64,000 nucleotides of DNA from Vitrella brassicaformis (GCA_001179505.1 CDMY01000422.1:1-64000); one strand, 5' to 3'. Counted from the first letter of the stretch, positions 35,455 to 47,469 are shown. Program-made: numbers and translations. Notes: generated by a model not told the origin, from the letters alone.

Positions 35455-35882
35455 CTTGACTCGGTACACAAGATGCTCCGTAGGATCTAAAGAAAGGAAG
35501 GCGGGAGGACCGGGCGGGAAGCAGATACACGCTGCAATGGCTGACGGAAGTCTTTCTCCACGCTGTTCAGCTGCGGATCTCCACCCATGAGGTACATCCA
35601 AGAAGATCGCATGCGAGCCTAAAGCCAAGCTCGCGGGAAATTTGTTCTTTCTCCGGTTCGTGATGAGTTTCCGCATACAACACGCAATACGTCTGTGGCT
35701 TCAACAATTGAGCCCTTCTCACGCGCGAGCTAAAAAAGCAGATCTGCAACAAAAGAACGGGTGCACAGCCAGAATTTGATGAGACTGGAGACTGGTGAGA
35801 ATTTGATGAACAAACCAAGACAGATCTACGAGACATGATGTGATGTATTGATGGGTATTAGTTCGTTAGCATAACGCGGAGA

Positions 35883-38753
35883 ATGGCTTTCGCATCGACC
35901 TCTCACACGAAGGTTGACGCCAACAGTGTACAACGTGCGGTAGGAACGTGCTGCCACAGCTGCCCACATGAGGGTGTCCATGTGTTCTGTGTGTACGGCA
36001 GCTGTCCGAGTGTCACCCTGAGGGTGCGCGTGAACTTGGTGAGCTGTTGGCGATGGCCCGGCAGGCCGAGGAGGCCACTGTGCGCCGAATCGCGGTCTTG
36101 GAGGAAGCGCTGGCACCCACCTGGGATCCAAGAAAAGACGTATGGGCCCACGATACGCCATTGTGAAACGTATGACTGCACCACGACCTGACTGACTGTA
36201 TTTGGGTGGTTCAGTTCGATATGACGGCCGACCGCCCAAAGCAGGACGTGAGCACTCGAGCACAGATGTATGTATGAATTCACTGCCGCACGTACGTCCT
36301 TTTGTTTGTGTGGTGATGCTGTCAGCCTGGGGTGTGCCGGCTCCGTGTGTTCATCTACAACAGCGCTACTAATCAGCCACGGGACCCTGATGGGGGACTT
36401 GCCAGCTTCACCCACGAGGCACGGAGGGCAGGGAGGAGGCTGTCCGTATGTTGGATGGATGCATGAATGGAGGACAGGGGAACGTAAATATCTGTGTGTG
36501 CGGGTTGCTGGGGCATTCACCCCCCTGGTGCAGGATTGGAGTCGCAAGGACCCTCCTTCCTGGACACTTCGCATACAGGGGACCGTTGACGACACGCAGG
36601 TACGTCAAGGCGTAGTACACGGAGCCCGTCGCAGCGGCAGCGCAGTAGCTTGACAACAGCCAACGTCCAGAGCACCTTTGTTGTTTGATTTACTGTCAGA
36701 GAGCCCTCGGCGCGAAGCTGACGTCCTTCGTCAGCAAGATAGTGATCATTACGAAAGATGAAACCATCATAGTAAGTTGCTCACGGGGTGGTTTAGGACA
36801 GAGGCAAAGAAGGTGTGTCCCTCTCATGGGTTTGTTGTGCGTACAGTGGGACAGGAGGTCTTACGAGGGCCCTGACGTCGATGGCATCGAACTCAAACGT
36901 ACAGGAAATCAGGTACGAGGCACAAAGGAGGAGAAAGGGAGAGAGGAAGAAAGGACACGGACAGAGAAGGAGGCACAGGTGGTGGAAAACAAAGAGCTCC
37001 CTCGGCCGCTGTCTCCGCGTATGGTCGCCTCCACAGGAGATGGCGGTGCGCGTCCTGCTGTTCCTCGATTACAAGACACCGCAATACACCGTAGGCAGCT
37101 ATCCACATGCAGCCGGGCACCGACGCCTCCATCCAGTGACACGAGCCAGCCATTCACTTCCCCTCCCATCCTCCCTCCCCCGTTCCCTCCTCGTGTTATC
37201 ATCCAACACCTGCAGTTGAGTCAAGAGCTGACGCAGCTCACAGGGGGGACACAACAGGCTTCACTGGCTGGTACGCAACTGTGCGCCACTTATATGGCCA
37301 CGTACATTAATGCATACGAGGGGATTGTGTTTCATCCGTGCGGTGGTGTGCCAGGCGTAATCAAGAAGATATGCGAGTACGCCAGGACGAGGGGGGGGTT
37401 CCTGCCGGGCCCACATTTCGCCATCAAGGCAGACGCAGCCATCAAGAAGGTATGCATGGTGGTATAACACAAACGGATATGAAGTTATGATTGAGTGAAT
37501 GAATGGATTGCCCACGTGGTACAGCTGTTTCCGTCGGTAGGGGATTCAGTGTCCCTTTCGAGCCTGCCTGACCTGTGCCGGCCTCACCTGCGGCCGCCTA
37601 AGCCCATCGAAGTCACTCACCAACTCAAGTGAGTCAATCTGTCCTGATAACACAGTCAGGCTGGACTGACCGACCAACTCACAGATCAAGGCAGTCAGGT
37701 GGCAGGCAGGCTTACCGGGAGTGTATGTGCAGACTGCATTGTGACTGGATCGACACGGAGACGTCATACGAAATATGCATAGAGGTAAACAAGCTACATC
37801 TGAGGTTGATACATATGTACTCTTTACGATGCACGAGGCGTCCACGCCGCTGCCCTCCCTCTCCCCCTCTCCCTACCCCGCTCATTCCCTCGTTCTCCCT
37901 CTCTCCCTTGTCTGAATGGTGCTGTGCTGCATGTGTGAGCAGACCCCTCATTTGCTTCATACTGACCTCTCCAAGGCCCTGCATGGCCAGCCTAGTATAG
38001 CTGAAGCCAGGCGCCAGATCGAGGTAGCTGACGAACAGGTAGGGACGCCCCTTGTTGGCCGTGGAGGCGGGCAGGCAAGGTTGAACCTCTACCTGCACGG
38101 CTGTCCTGCCCTTGGCCCTTCAGGTATCCAAGATCCTGGAGCGGATTCAGCATCACATCAGGAGGCGAAACCACATGCTGGCCTTCGCAAACTCACCTGT
38201 GGAGGTAGGCACGGATGTAATTCCACTAAAATCCAAACCCATGTGTTCACATCAGTGCAGGCAGCTCCAGTAAGTAGACACATAGACAGCTCAGGGACAC
38301 ACACTAATGAACCATCTGCGTGCGTGGATCATTCTGTGGCTGCCTATAAGTCTAAATGTGTGTATCTGGGGCAGTTTCTGCACGCGGTCCTCAGCTCGGG
38401 CTCACAAGCAGTCCCCGCGGTCAGTTGACATACGTACTTACATGCTTGACATCACGCCGTACCTGTGATGTGGGATCTTGTCGTTGTGCCATCCCCGCCT
38501 ACGTTGGATGCAGTCCTGGCCTCTGTCCTCTGCCGACGATTGTTTCGAATCTCGACGCCCCGAGAGGGATGCAGTATTCTTCGCACAGGTACCTAGCCCA
38601 GCGACGAGTCAGTCGTCCATCGCCGAATCACTCATCCATCCACGGGTGTGGCTGGCTGTATCTGCGTGGGCTCGTATCGTGTCGCAGCCGTGGGTTCCCC
38701 CGGCGACTCAGCGATATTTGGAGCGTTCCCGTAGGTTGGGGAATCATGACTGA
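35883..38753 (+). CDS. SWP73/BAF60 (SMARCD) subunit of SWI/SNF chromatin remodeller
   Basis: About 16 small exons on the plus strand. Start MAFASTSHTKVDANSVQRA, spliced to LSECHPEGARELGELLAMAR. BAF60 landmarks then appear in order: RLRVFIYNSATNQPRDPDGG (about 36320-36380), DWSRKDPPSWTLRIQGTVDD (about 36535-36595), FVSKIVIITKDETII, YEGPDVDGIELKRTGN (about 36855-36905), VRVLLFLDYKTPQYT (about 37045-37090), the SWIB domain with VIKKICEYARTRG and LPDLCRPHLRPPKPIEVTHQ (about 37355-37620), DWIDTETSYEICIEV (about 37747-37790), ILERIQHHIRRRNHMLAFAN (about 38135-38195) and QPWVPPATQRYLERSRR ending at 38753. The N-terminus before the first conserved block is short for the family. BAF60 proteins bridge remodellers to transcription factors. 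Exon borders mostly follow CAG|G..GTRAG and are approximate. Confidence 0.85.
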
Positions 38754-39478
38754 CCATGACGGTTAGAAAAGGAAGGACAACTGATCTCGCCGACCAAAAT
38801 CGACTACTCAGTAAGTACATTCTCATTGATGATGATGCGCGACTCTTTCCGGTGACACAGCAACACACATTAGCCTGCGCGTTCCTCTCCTGAGGCTGGT
38901 CTGCTTTGATGCCCGCCTGGCCCTTTCTCCCTTTCTCCCTATTGGTCGGCTGTTGCGAGTGGATGGTGGTGTGTGGGCTTGAGCTGGCCACTTTTGGTCC
39001 GCCACGGCCACGTTCAAGCATGATTATCGTGAAGTGACACCTCTACCGCACCCCTCGGGGGCAAGGTCCCCCCGGGGTTACGAACGAACGACTTCTCAGA
39101 GTTGCCTTACCGAAGAAAATCCCGCCAAACGCCGAGAAAAGGGTTTTCACGCGACGTGAATGTTCCCCCTCCCCCGTCATAAACCAGGTAAGGCGCAACA
39201 GCGCAGGGAGAAGCTGTGAGAATATTCTTCTTCCTATGCGGGGTTTCTGCAAACGAGACCCGCCACTTGAGAGATGCGCGCGACATCAAAAATAGAAAAG
39301 GGAGGATTGCAGGAGAAGGCGATAGGAAAGGACGTACAAAGAGAGCACGAATATGGAGAGGAAGGAGGGAGAGAGAGGTGAGGACCTGAGAGATCTCCGC
39401 CGTTGCGCTATGTCAATCTGTCCGAAACCTACTGATATTGTGTGGGTATTTCTATATATATATCGGTGTCTCCCTTGT
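38754..39478. other. Non-coding stretch with short GC hairpin repeat
   Basis: 39050-39095 reads CTCGGGGGCAAGGTCCCCCC followed by GGGGTTACGAACGAACG, the reverse complement of the motif near the LINE fragment at 16990-17035. Otherwise I see no gene. Confidence 0.5.
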
Positions 39479-40078
39479 CTACTCCATATTTGACATCCGC
39501 CTCTGGTGTAGTGCATAGCCCAGCAACCGCCCTGCATTGCTTGATCCCCTCCGCAACCCCCTGAACAGTCGATCTCTCGGCCCACCCGTCACCTCCCTCG
39601 TCCCATTCAAAGCGCCCTCCAACCGCTCCAGCACAGGGCTAGGAAGCACCTCCCCAGCCATGCCGTGACCCTCCACGAACCCCTGAATGACGTCATATGC
39701 GGCCTCGAGCTCCATCTCGGCATCGGACAATGCAGTGCTGGGCCGGGCACCCACCTGCTGAGCGGCCGACGACAGAAGCACCACCGCATCCGTCTGTGCT
39801 GCAGACGGTGATGTCGCAGTGGGAGAGGGGGCGGGCGACTCGATCGGGGAGATGGGAGGGAAAGAGGGCCCTTCCCAAGGCCACCCACCCCGCCAGCCCC
39901 CTGTCCATCTCTCCCCCCCCCCTCGCCGAATAACATCTCTTTCTTCTTGCACCACCTTCCCCCCTCGTGAATTCATGCTTTCTGGATCGAGGAGTAAGCA
40001 TGAGGTGACTCCATGCTTTCTGGCATGTACTCCGCGTGCAAGGGACCCACTTTGTCTGTCTTCCCCTCCCCCCGGCAC
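39479..40078 (-). pseudogene. Repeated coding sequence of unknown function (199-codon frame)
   Basis: The minus frame is open for 199 codons and contains AYDVIQGFVEGHG, LERLEGALNGTREVTGG and RDRLFRGLRRG, with a Pro/Ser-rich middle. Its 5' part overlaps the dispersed repeat 39986-40148, so the start is not credible as a gene start. A decayed copy is at 25845-26075. Most likely the end of an element-encoded or multicopy protein; I do not recognise it. Confidence 0.4.
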
Positions 40079-40148
40079 AACGAGTCTTCAGACGCTTTCG
40101 AACTGCAATTTGCACCAGCGTGCGACTGCCATGTTGTCTCCTACCTAT
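39986..40148. repeat. Direct repeat, unit 1
   Basis: From ATCGAGGAGTAAGCATGAGG through ATGCTTTCTGGCATGTACTC to TTGTCTCCTACCTA it matches 40566-40731 with scattered differences. Confidence 0.85.
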
Positions 40149-40462
40149 GAACATTGACACATTGAAGCTTGTCTTTTGAAGCCCCCTCCCCCGTTCAAGG
40201 GGGAGGGGGCGACATTGCATGGTCCACAAGGCATCTGACTTCACACGGTGTGCCTTTACTGCAATCACCCATCAGAAACAGCGATCGTCGGCTTCTGGAC
40301 CAGTGCTACCGCTAATGACTGAGTCCGCTTCATCCGCTCTCCCCGGATCCTTGCAAAATACCGTCAAATCGTTGCATCTCTTGCACGCTCCCTTTCAGGA
40401 TTTACCCTAAAGGTCAGCCCGTGGCCAATCGCGATCACTGGAAATTTGTGTACATTCGACTT

Positions 40463-40731
40463 TGGTGCGACATTTTGCCTGGTGTCCCTTCCCGATCGCC
40501 TCCCATTACTCGGGGGCCCCTCCCCCCTCGTAACCGTTCGTCGAGCCGCGTTCGCGGCGAGGCCCATCGAGGAGTAGCAAGCATGAGGTGAATTCATGCT
40601 TTCTGGCATGTACTCGCGCGTGCAAGGCCCCACTTTGTCTGTATTCCTCTCTCCCCAGCATAACGAGTCTTCAGACGGCTTTCCAACTCCAATTTGTGCC
40701 AGTGTGCGACTGCCTTATTGTCTCCTACCTA
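40463..40731. repeat. Direct repeat, unit 2, with a further repeat on its left
   Basis: 40566-40731 matches unit 1. The left part 40463-40570 (GGTGCGACATTTTGCC, CGTAACCGTTCGTCGAGCC) matches 41311-41405. The two repeat families overlap at GGCCCATCGA. Confidence 0.8.
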
Positions 40732-41256
40732 CACCCCACCAGGACGAAATTGACTTGTTTCGCACTTGTTTCGTCTCTCTGTAGACTGATGCCTGTGAGG
40801 TAGGATGTGATTGTCGGCTGAAGGTGTGCATTGCGTGTTCGCCGGTGTGTTGCCGACGGCCGCCAGGCAGCAGACATTGGCTATCGGTTGATCATCCGTG
40901 CATCGCATTGATTGAGACGCCATGAGTCGGCTGATCGGCCAGGAAACGCAAGCATGCACCAGGGAGTAGTCGGCGGGCATCAGGCTGCATACCAGCGGTC
41001 ATCAGGGAGCACTCGGCAGGCGTCAGCGGCCCGGATTTCTGCTTGTGAGACTCGGTTTTCCTTTTCAGCCTCCAAAACCCGGTTTTCTGTCCTCAAGACG
41101 GGTTTTCTGTACACTGTACAGGGCTGCTGGTTTTCTGCACGAGCAGCTGCTTTTCTGTAGAGAGGCTGGTTTTCTGTACAGAGACAGACAGTCGGGGATA
41201 ATACGTTCATAACAGTGCAATGACAGTGCAGCGTCCCTTTCACGGTTTAGTAAAAC

Positions 41257-41297
41257 GAGTCTGTGCGAGTCCATAGAAAATCACGAGTCAGGAGAAG
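41257..41297 (-). mobile_element. Very short LINE 3' end
   Basis: GTCTGTGCGAGTCCATAGAA, continuing AATCACGAGTCAGGAGAAGG, matches 16404-16441, the region around the stop codon of the LINE fragment there. It is an extremely 5'-truncated copy or a shared terminal sequence. Confidence 0.5.
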
Positions 41298-41310
41298 GTG
41301 GATAAGCAAT

Positions 41311-41405
41311 ATTGGTGCGAAATTTGTTCCTTGCCGACCGCCTCCCACACGGGGGCCCCTCCCCGCTCGTAACCGTTCGTCGAGCCTTCACGGCAGGCCC
41401 ATCGA
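41311..41405. repeat. Dispersed GC-rich repeat, second copy
   Basis: Matches 40463-40570, including GGGGGCCCCTCCCC and CTCGTAACCGTTCGTCGAGC. Confidence 0.8.
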
Positions 41406-42082
41406 TCGATCATGCTCATATACGCAGAGTTGTATTGCCTGTAAAGAAAGATCTCTAGAGAAAGATGGCTTTTGAGTGGCGAGATGACTTTCTGCACTGC
41501 CTTCTTCGATCACTAGCTCGCAACGAGTGGAATTCTCTGGTGAAGCGTTATCCATCGAGAGGGAGATTCGAGTCCCTCAATGCACTGAATTGAGTCACCC
41601 TGCAAAGTACGTACAGAGAGAGACAGAGCAGGCGGATCAATCCATCCATCCATCTATCAACGACTCATTTTTTCTGAGTGTCTCAGTGCTGTGCCGATGC
41701 GTCTCAGTGTTCTCCGGGGCGAAAAACAGGTTTTCCCATGTTAAAGTCGCAAACCCAAGGGAGGAGCCTTCAACGAGCAGACCAATGAAAACATTTACGT
41801 CTGACCAACTAGTTGTCGGACGCATTGACTGCAGAGAGGCATGTATGTCCCAGAGGTGCTACGTGAGGGCATCGACCAAGTGTGTGTTATGCATCAGGGC
41901 AGAAGCCTCTTATTTGAAAAACGGAAAGGGGGTGACAAGCGAGGAAGGGGTACCAACGATCGGAAGAGTAGTATTGAATATGAGGGTTCGGCCAACTGAT
42001 ATTGGGGGTGTTTGTTCGGTCAGCTTTGCTATTCACTCAATCTAGTCAATCACATCCTTCTCTCCTTCCTTCCTCGCCGTGT
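41406..42082. other. Non-coding stretch
   Basis: One plus frame (41527-42045) without recognisable content. No gene is supported. Confidence 0.4.
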
Positions 42083-45000
42083 TCACATTCGCCAGCGGGG
42101 CCTACCGGCGCCGTGGGTCCTGTTGAGGTGCATGGGGGTGGGAGACGGCGCCCTGACAGAGACATGCATGCCACGCCACCACAGGTGGGCCGCTGAGCGG
42201 GTACATGGACGGGCATTGCAGCGTCGACTGCCTCCACCGACCATCGGGTGCAAGCGTATATACATGAATTCGTACCGCTTGAGATGGCCTGACAGTGTGC
42301 GTCCCGATCTGCCGCCAGCCGTGATGGAGTGTCCTCCCGCGAACTTGTCCAGGAGCAGCCCACTGCCACCACTCATCGAAAGCAGAGTAGTCGTGGGGGC
42401 AGGTACAGATACACCAACCGCTGGACAACAAATAACGGCGTGACTGCTGTGTTGCGTGTGTATGGAGACATGAGCGTACCTGGCGACGCGGGTCGCGAGT
42501 GGTGCGGTGATGGCGGGCGACCGTTGAGGGTCCCCCGCAAAGGACCAGGAGACGGAGGGCGGCCTGAGAGCGAGTGAGGGAGGAAAAAATGCCTGTGTCG
42601 TCTTGTACGGTCTGTCATCGAAGCCTCTTGTTTAGCGGACCATGTGTCAGGTATGGTCTCGAGGATGGCGCGGTTGATGGCCTCTTCTTGCGCATTGCAT
42701 TGCTGCCGTACTGCTCCTGGCACTCGTCCTCACTGCTCCCCACACGGGCGCTCCCATCACCGCGAGGTCTGAAGCCGCCGGACCGCTGTGATTGGCCATC
42801 TGCACGACACAAAGACATACACACAAACGCACACCCAACACTTGCGGCAACCGAATCGCAACACTGTGGTCGCTTCGGGTAGCGGTCAGACAGGTGCGGT
42901 GTGCGATGAGGTCACGGACCATCTCGGTTGAGGTTTCCGTACAGGGTACCATTGCCAAAGCCGTTGGTCATCTGCACACAGCCAGCGGTGACACACACCC
43001 ACACACAGTTTGGTGCAATGGGACACAAGCGCTAGCCAGACTAGTCCTCCAGCCTCGCTCACCACTCTACTCTTCTCGTATCCGGCGAAGGCCCGTGATG
43101 CCGATGCGTTAGACCCCCCCAGACGAAGAGGGCCGGGCGAACCTTTTCGAAGGGATGCGCTGTTCGGACACAGCAAACAATATATACCAGCCCCTTCCAC
43201 TGCCACGTTAGCAGGGGGCGTCCTCTGGCCCAACTTTATTGACCTGCTTCCACGCTCTCGCTGGCTTGCTCCGAGCATCGGTGACGGTTCGCGGACTCTG
43301 CACAAATATGAGAACACTGGATGGTGGCGATTGGTCACTTCCATCGTGCCCACCGATTCGGTGGCGTAACCCCTGAGTCTCGCCTCGAGCTCCCCCTCTC
43401 GCGGTACGCTCCGTATGCCCCAGTGAGATGCAAGGATCCCCCTTCCGCCATGCGGTCGCGGTTGTAGGTGTTGTTGAGGCTTCCTCCCACTCCGCCCGCC
43501 ACGGACGCACCTGCAGGGTCCCCTCCCAGCCCCAGCCCGACAGTCAAGCCCATCGATGCAGCCTGCCGGGACTCCGCACCATTGGCCGATGTCGGTGAGC
43601 CCTGACGGAGCATCAGTGGGGGCGTCGACGGACGAGCCGAGCGGGTATCCAGTGCCCGTGCCTGCCTTCCGTTGGTGGTGTGCATCGGCAGGAACCCGTC
43701 GGCAGCGCCAAGGTTATGCGGTGCGTTCAATGACAGCGAGGAACCCAGAAAAAAGCTGCCCAAGGCAGCACCACTGTGCGAACCATTCTTCAGCTCACGG
43801 ACAGATGCAGTGTTCCTACGCACATAAAAAGATACATTCATTGCCGCCTGTGGCTGCATTGAATCATCCAGCCATCCATGTATCGGGTACCGGAAGGCAG
43901 CATCTTGGTCAAACACGTCCCGGTAGAGTCCCCGGCCTGACACACGAATGAGAACGTCCAGCATCCATCAACATCAGACAGGGTAGCGCCATAACAAAGG
44001 TCGCATCGGTTCGCGCTCAAGGCGCCCTTACGGAGAATGCTCCGAGCGTTCTCGGACGTACTGCGATGCTCGCCATGGCCATCCTCATCTGCAGGAATCA
44101 TGAAGAATGAATGAAAACGTACGCCTGCCTGGTACGAACCGACTCGACTGACTGGCTGACTGACAATGGCTTGCCACATGAATGAGTGCATGCATCGCCC
44201 GGCAAACGGTGCTGCTGACCTTCGCCAGTAGCCCATGGGAAAACCTCCCTCCTCTGCACGGCTTGCGTGAACCTGCTAGGTGCATGAGAGGCCTCATCCT
44301 GCACAGACAGAGACACAGAGAGACGGACGTGCATGGTACGATGGACTACTCAACCACGGCGCACCTTGTTGTTGGCTTGTGTGAGCCCCGTCCCGTTGCT
44401 GTTCTGTGATGTGCGGTAGTCTCTGTTGGATTGTGCTGTATCTGTGGGCGAAGGCTGCCCGTCATCGACGACCGACGTAGGAGTGTCGATGTCAGCACGT
44501 GCCTCGGCGGGGGGGATGTATTGATGGCGTTTCAACATCTTGAGCTGCAGTCCACGACAGCTGTCACCGGCTGAATAGGGCCCGCTGCTGGTCTTGACAC
44601 CACTCGTGCTGTCGCATACATCTGAACCAACGTAATCTCTACGTCATATCTTCATATTTGCAGTGTTCACCGACCTGATGAGTCCTTTCGGCTACACCTT
44701 GCGTCTTTAGTAGTGTATAGAGAGGCGGGTGCAGCAGGTGCTATGTCATGCGCACTGGCGCCGGCATTCTTTGTCAAGGATCCCGACTCAGGCCCCACGG
44801 CGGCCCCCGAGACACCGGCATTGAGGTTGCTGGCAGCCGCACCGGACATCTCCTTGCCTGTCCCCTGCCTCTGTGCCCCGCTGGATTGCTCGGTGCCCAT
44901 GGCCACCTCCCGACCCGCATTCAGGGCCCCCGCCACTACTCCATTGGGAGCCTGCGTGCACGTCTGACCGCCTTGAGGAGCCTTCGGCTGAGGCAGCTGC

Positions 45001-46845
45001 TGGAAGAACGCAGATGATGACACTACACCGTTGCTGCTCGCTGAAGTGTGGGCCTGGCTACTGAAGAACTGCTCGCCGACGGAACTGGCGCGCAGAGAGG
45101 GCACGAAAGCGGTCGTGTGCTGCGATGTATCTGCACCCACAGGAGACAGACAGACAGACAGACACGTGAGTATAACGAGAGGGACAGCCTCCCTCCAGGG
45201 CTGCCTCGACTGACTGACCGACCTACCCTTCGAGGGCCCTGAATCCAACAATGTGCCACATAACTTATCTCCGGCCCTCTGCCCGTCATCCGCTGGAGCT
45301 ACGGTTTTGCCGGTGGAGCTGCTCGCAGCGAGAGCAGTGGATGATGATGCTGAGGCCGGGACGAAGGTGGCACTAGCTACCGAGGGCGACGGCGTGCTGG
45401 CGCTGGCGACTCTGTTCTTAAGAATGGACTTGAGGGTGGCTTTGGTGCCGTTGACGGTGCTGAAACTGGGCGGGTCCGTCGAGAGGGGAGCTGCTGACGA
45501 GGATAGGTTGGTGGTCTCGAGGCGCTCCTTGTCGTCCGCGCCGCGGTCCGCCCACGCCAGACGACGCGTGCCGTTTGAAGGCTCGCCGGGACCCGGCGCG
45601 CTCGGCGACGACGGCTGCGCTGCAAAACAACAAATAGGTCCCAGGAGTAGGGAGAAAGCGCAAATGACAAATACTAGCGTCGGGGAGCCACAGTTACTCG
45701 AAGCAAGATTGTCGTTTCGTGAGTTAATGTAGGTATTCCTCAGCAAAAGTTCCTCCGAGTCCAGGTCGGCTACAGGGCCGTCTGAAGAAGCACATGCAGA
45801 GTAAGTGAGAGACGTTCGGTGGAAGGCGCTACCGCCTGCGGCACTTGACACACAGATTCGTACCATTCCAATCGACGGATCGTTTTTTGTTGAGGTTGGG
45901 TCCGAAGAGCCTCTTTTCGTAGTCCTCGAGCTGCTTCATGAAGCCCCGCTTGATCTGAATGTCGCCTCGACGAGACGTCAGGTACTCGATGGTCTTCTCC
46001 AGTGACCATTGGTACCTGCATTCACAACACATACAGACCCAGACACGGGGCACCGCACCCATACCGGCAGTGGAGCCATTACATCTCGCGCGGCCCCTGG
46101 CCTCAGGTGTGCACGTCTGTGTGTCTGTCTGTCTGTCTGTCTGTGCCGTCGAGTCACACGCTTGGAGACGTGCATGTGTGTTTTATGTAGGTACCTCTTC
46201 ATCAGGTAGGCGACGACGATGCAACAGGACCGTGACTGCCCCCGGAAGGAGTGGATGAGAACTGACTCGCCCTCATCGACGCTTTCTTGAATAAACGCCG
46301 CCACCTCGTTGGCAACCTGATCTCGGTTGTCCAGGATCAGCTGGGGAAACATATGGCAAACAAGAAGACCCACACAGTAGTGCCAGTCACATGGGCTACC
46401 CAGCGGGTATGGCCGCGCATATATATTTTCCCTACCTGGTTGTCATGGTCCATCCAAAAGTAAGTGAGGTACTGAATGCCGATATTCTCATAGTTGTTAG
46501 GCACCTGGCGCCCAGCGCAATTCACGACGTGAGAGACCTGCCATACAAAACCGCCGTCACACATGTTGCCCGTCCAGAATGAAAAGCCCTTCTCATCCAG
46601 ACTTCTCAGGAACCTTGTTTGCAAGAAGAAATTCAAAATCGTGCGCTGAAAGCTGAGGAAATTCAGTGAGGCCACTGCTATCGTCTACGGCCTTGCACTT
46701 GTGGCCTTGTTTTTCATTGCGTACCTCATCGCCGACAAACAGACCATCTTTGACCTGAAAAAGGCGCAAACAGACACCCACTGTCAAGTACCTTCATCGA
46801 CCGACACGCCTAAGGTACCTTGACCGCGCCTAGGATGTCCATCAT
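42083..46845 (-). CDS. Dual-specificity-phosphatase-fold protein with Cys-to-Ser active site and long disordered tail
   Basis: Minus-strand gene starting MMDILGAVK (ATG at 46845), spliced to VKDGLFVGDE, AHDFEFLLANK, VSHVVNCAGRQVPNNYENIG, IQYLTYFWMDHDNQ, LILDNRDQVANEVAAFIQES, GESVLIHSFRGQSRSCCIVV and QWSLEKTIEYLTSRRGDIQI. This is the DSP fold (about residues 1-190). The P-loop is HSFRGQSRS: the expected catalytic Cys of HCxxGxSRS is Ser, so phosphatase activity is not expected. After WNGTNLCVKCRR an intron (about 45835-45782) leads to DLDSEELLLRNTYINSRND, then a long Ser/Ala/Thr-rich region (about 45620-44670) and further exons with RSTSENARSILRKGAL, DIDTPTSVVDDGQPSP, PLMLRQGSPTSAN and SLSGRPPSPGPLRGTLNGRP. 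The C-terminal end is uncertain; the last plausible exon runs to about 42083. A Ser-for-Cys P-loop also occurs in related protist and plant proteins as I recall them. The low-complexity tail could belong to a second gene. Confidence 0.7.
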
Positions 46846-46864
46846 TGTCAACAGTCTCCACTTG

Positions 46865-46982
46865 GTTGGTTGTTTATTGTGTTTAACGAGACTCGTGTCT
46901 GTAACCCCGGAGGGATCCTGTTGTCTCACGAGTACACTAGCAGCACGTACATGCAAAGCATGCACACGGCCTGTCTACCCCT
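46865..46982. mobile_element. Partial MITE-like copy
   Basis: 46865-46929 matches the left half of the MITE at 26586, from the inverted-repeat end through TAACCCCGGAGGGATCCTGT to TCTCAC. The right inverted repeat is absent. 46950-46982 holds an inverted version of the inner MITE sequence (CACGGCCTGTCTACC against GGTAGACAGGCCGTG). It lies about 20 bases upstream of the ATG at 46845. Confidence 0.65.
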
Positions 46983-47469
46983 CCCTGTACTGGCACCGGC
47001 GGACAAAACAGATGGCAACAGAGAGCACTGGCTGCCTTGTAGAACGTTGACAAACACCGATTCCGGCTACATACACAAGAACGGGCGCTGTCGCCCAGCA
47101 AGAGCCATGGCAAGTGTACAGAAGCCAGAAGGGGGAAGTGGAAAAATGAGCGCCCTCTGAGCCACCAAAGCAACAATCAGCCGCTCCAGCGGCCAAGTGT
47201 GGCCTGGCTTTGGGGCAGGCGTGTCCGTAAAACAGCTTGGGGTACCTTGCAAAAAGCCCCCAAGCTCGCATCTGGAGGGATTGCCAGCTTGGCCCCAATT
47301 GGGGTGCACGGACAGGGGCGCGCCGCGCTCACAACGGAGAATTGGACCGACGGAATCTCTTGTGTGGATTTTTGTCCGGACAATTTTCTCCTAGGGAGGT
47401 CGAGGCCGGACGCGAGGTGACTCTTCCTCGGAGGATTGGCGTTTACCGTATGTCGAAAACCTCATCGAC
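46983..47469. other. Non-coding stretch
   Basis: Short spurious frames only. No gene or repeat is supported. Confidence 0.4.

Noticed and set aside
45620-45700. Membrane segment FVICAFSLLLGPICCF in the pseudophosphatase protein
   Set aside because: It falls in a likely intron (donor GTATTTG, acceptor TTTTGCAG) and disappears on splicing.
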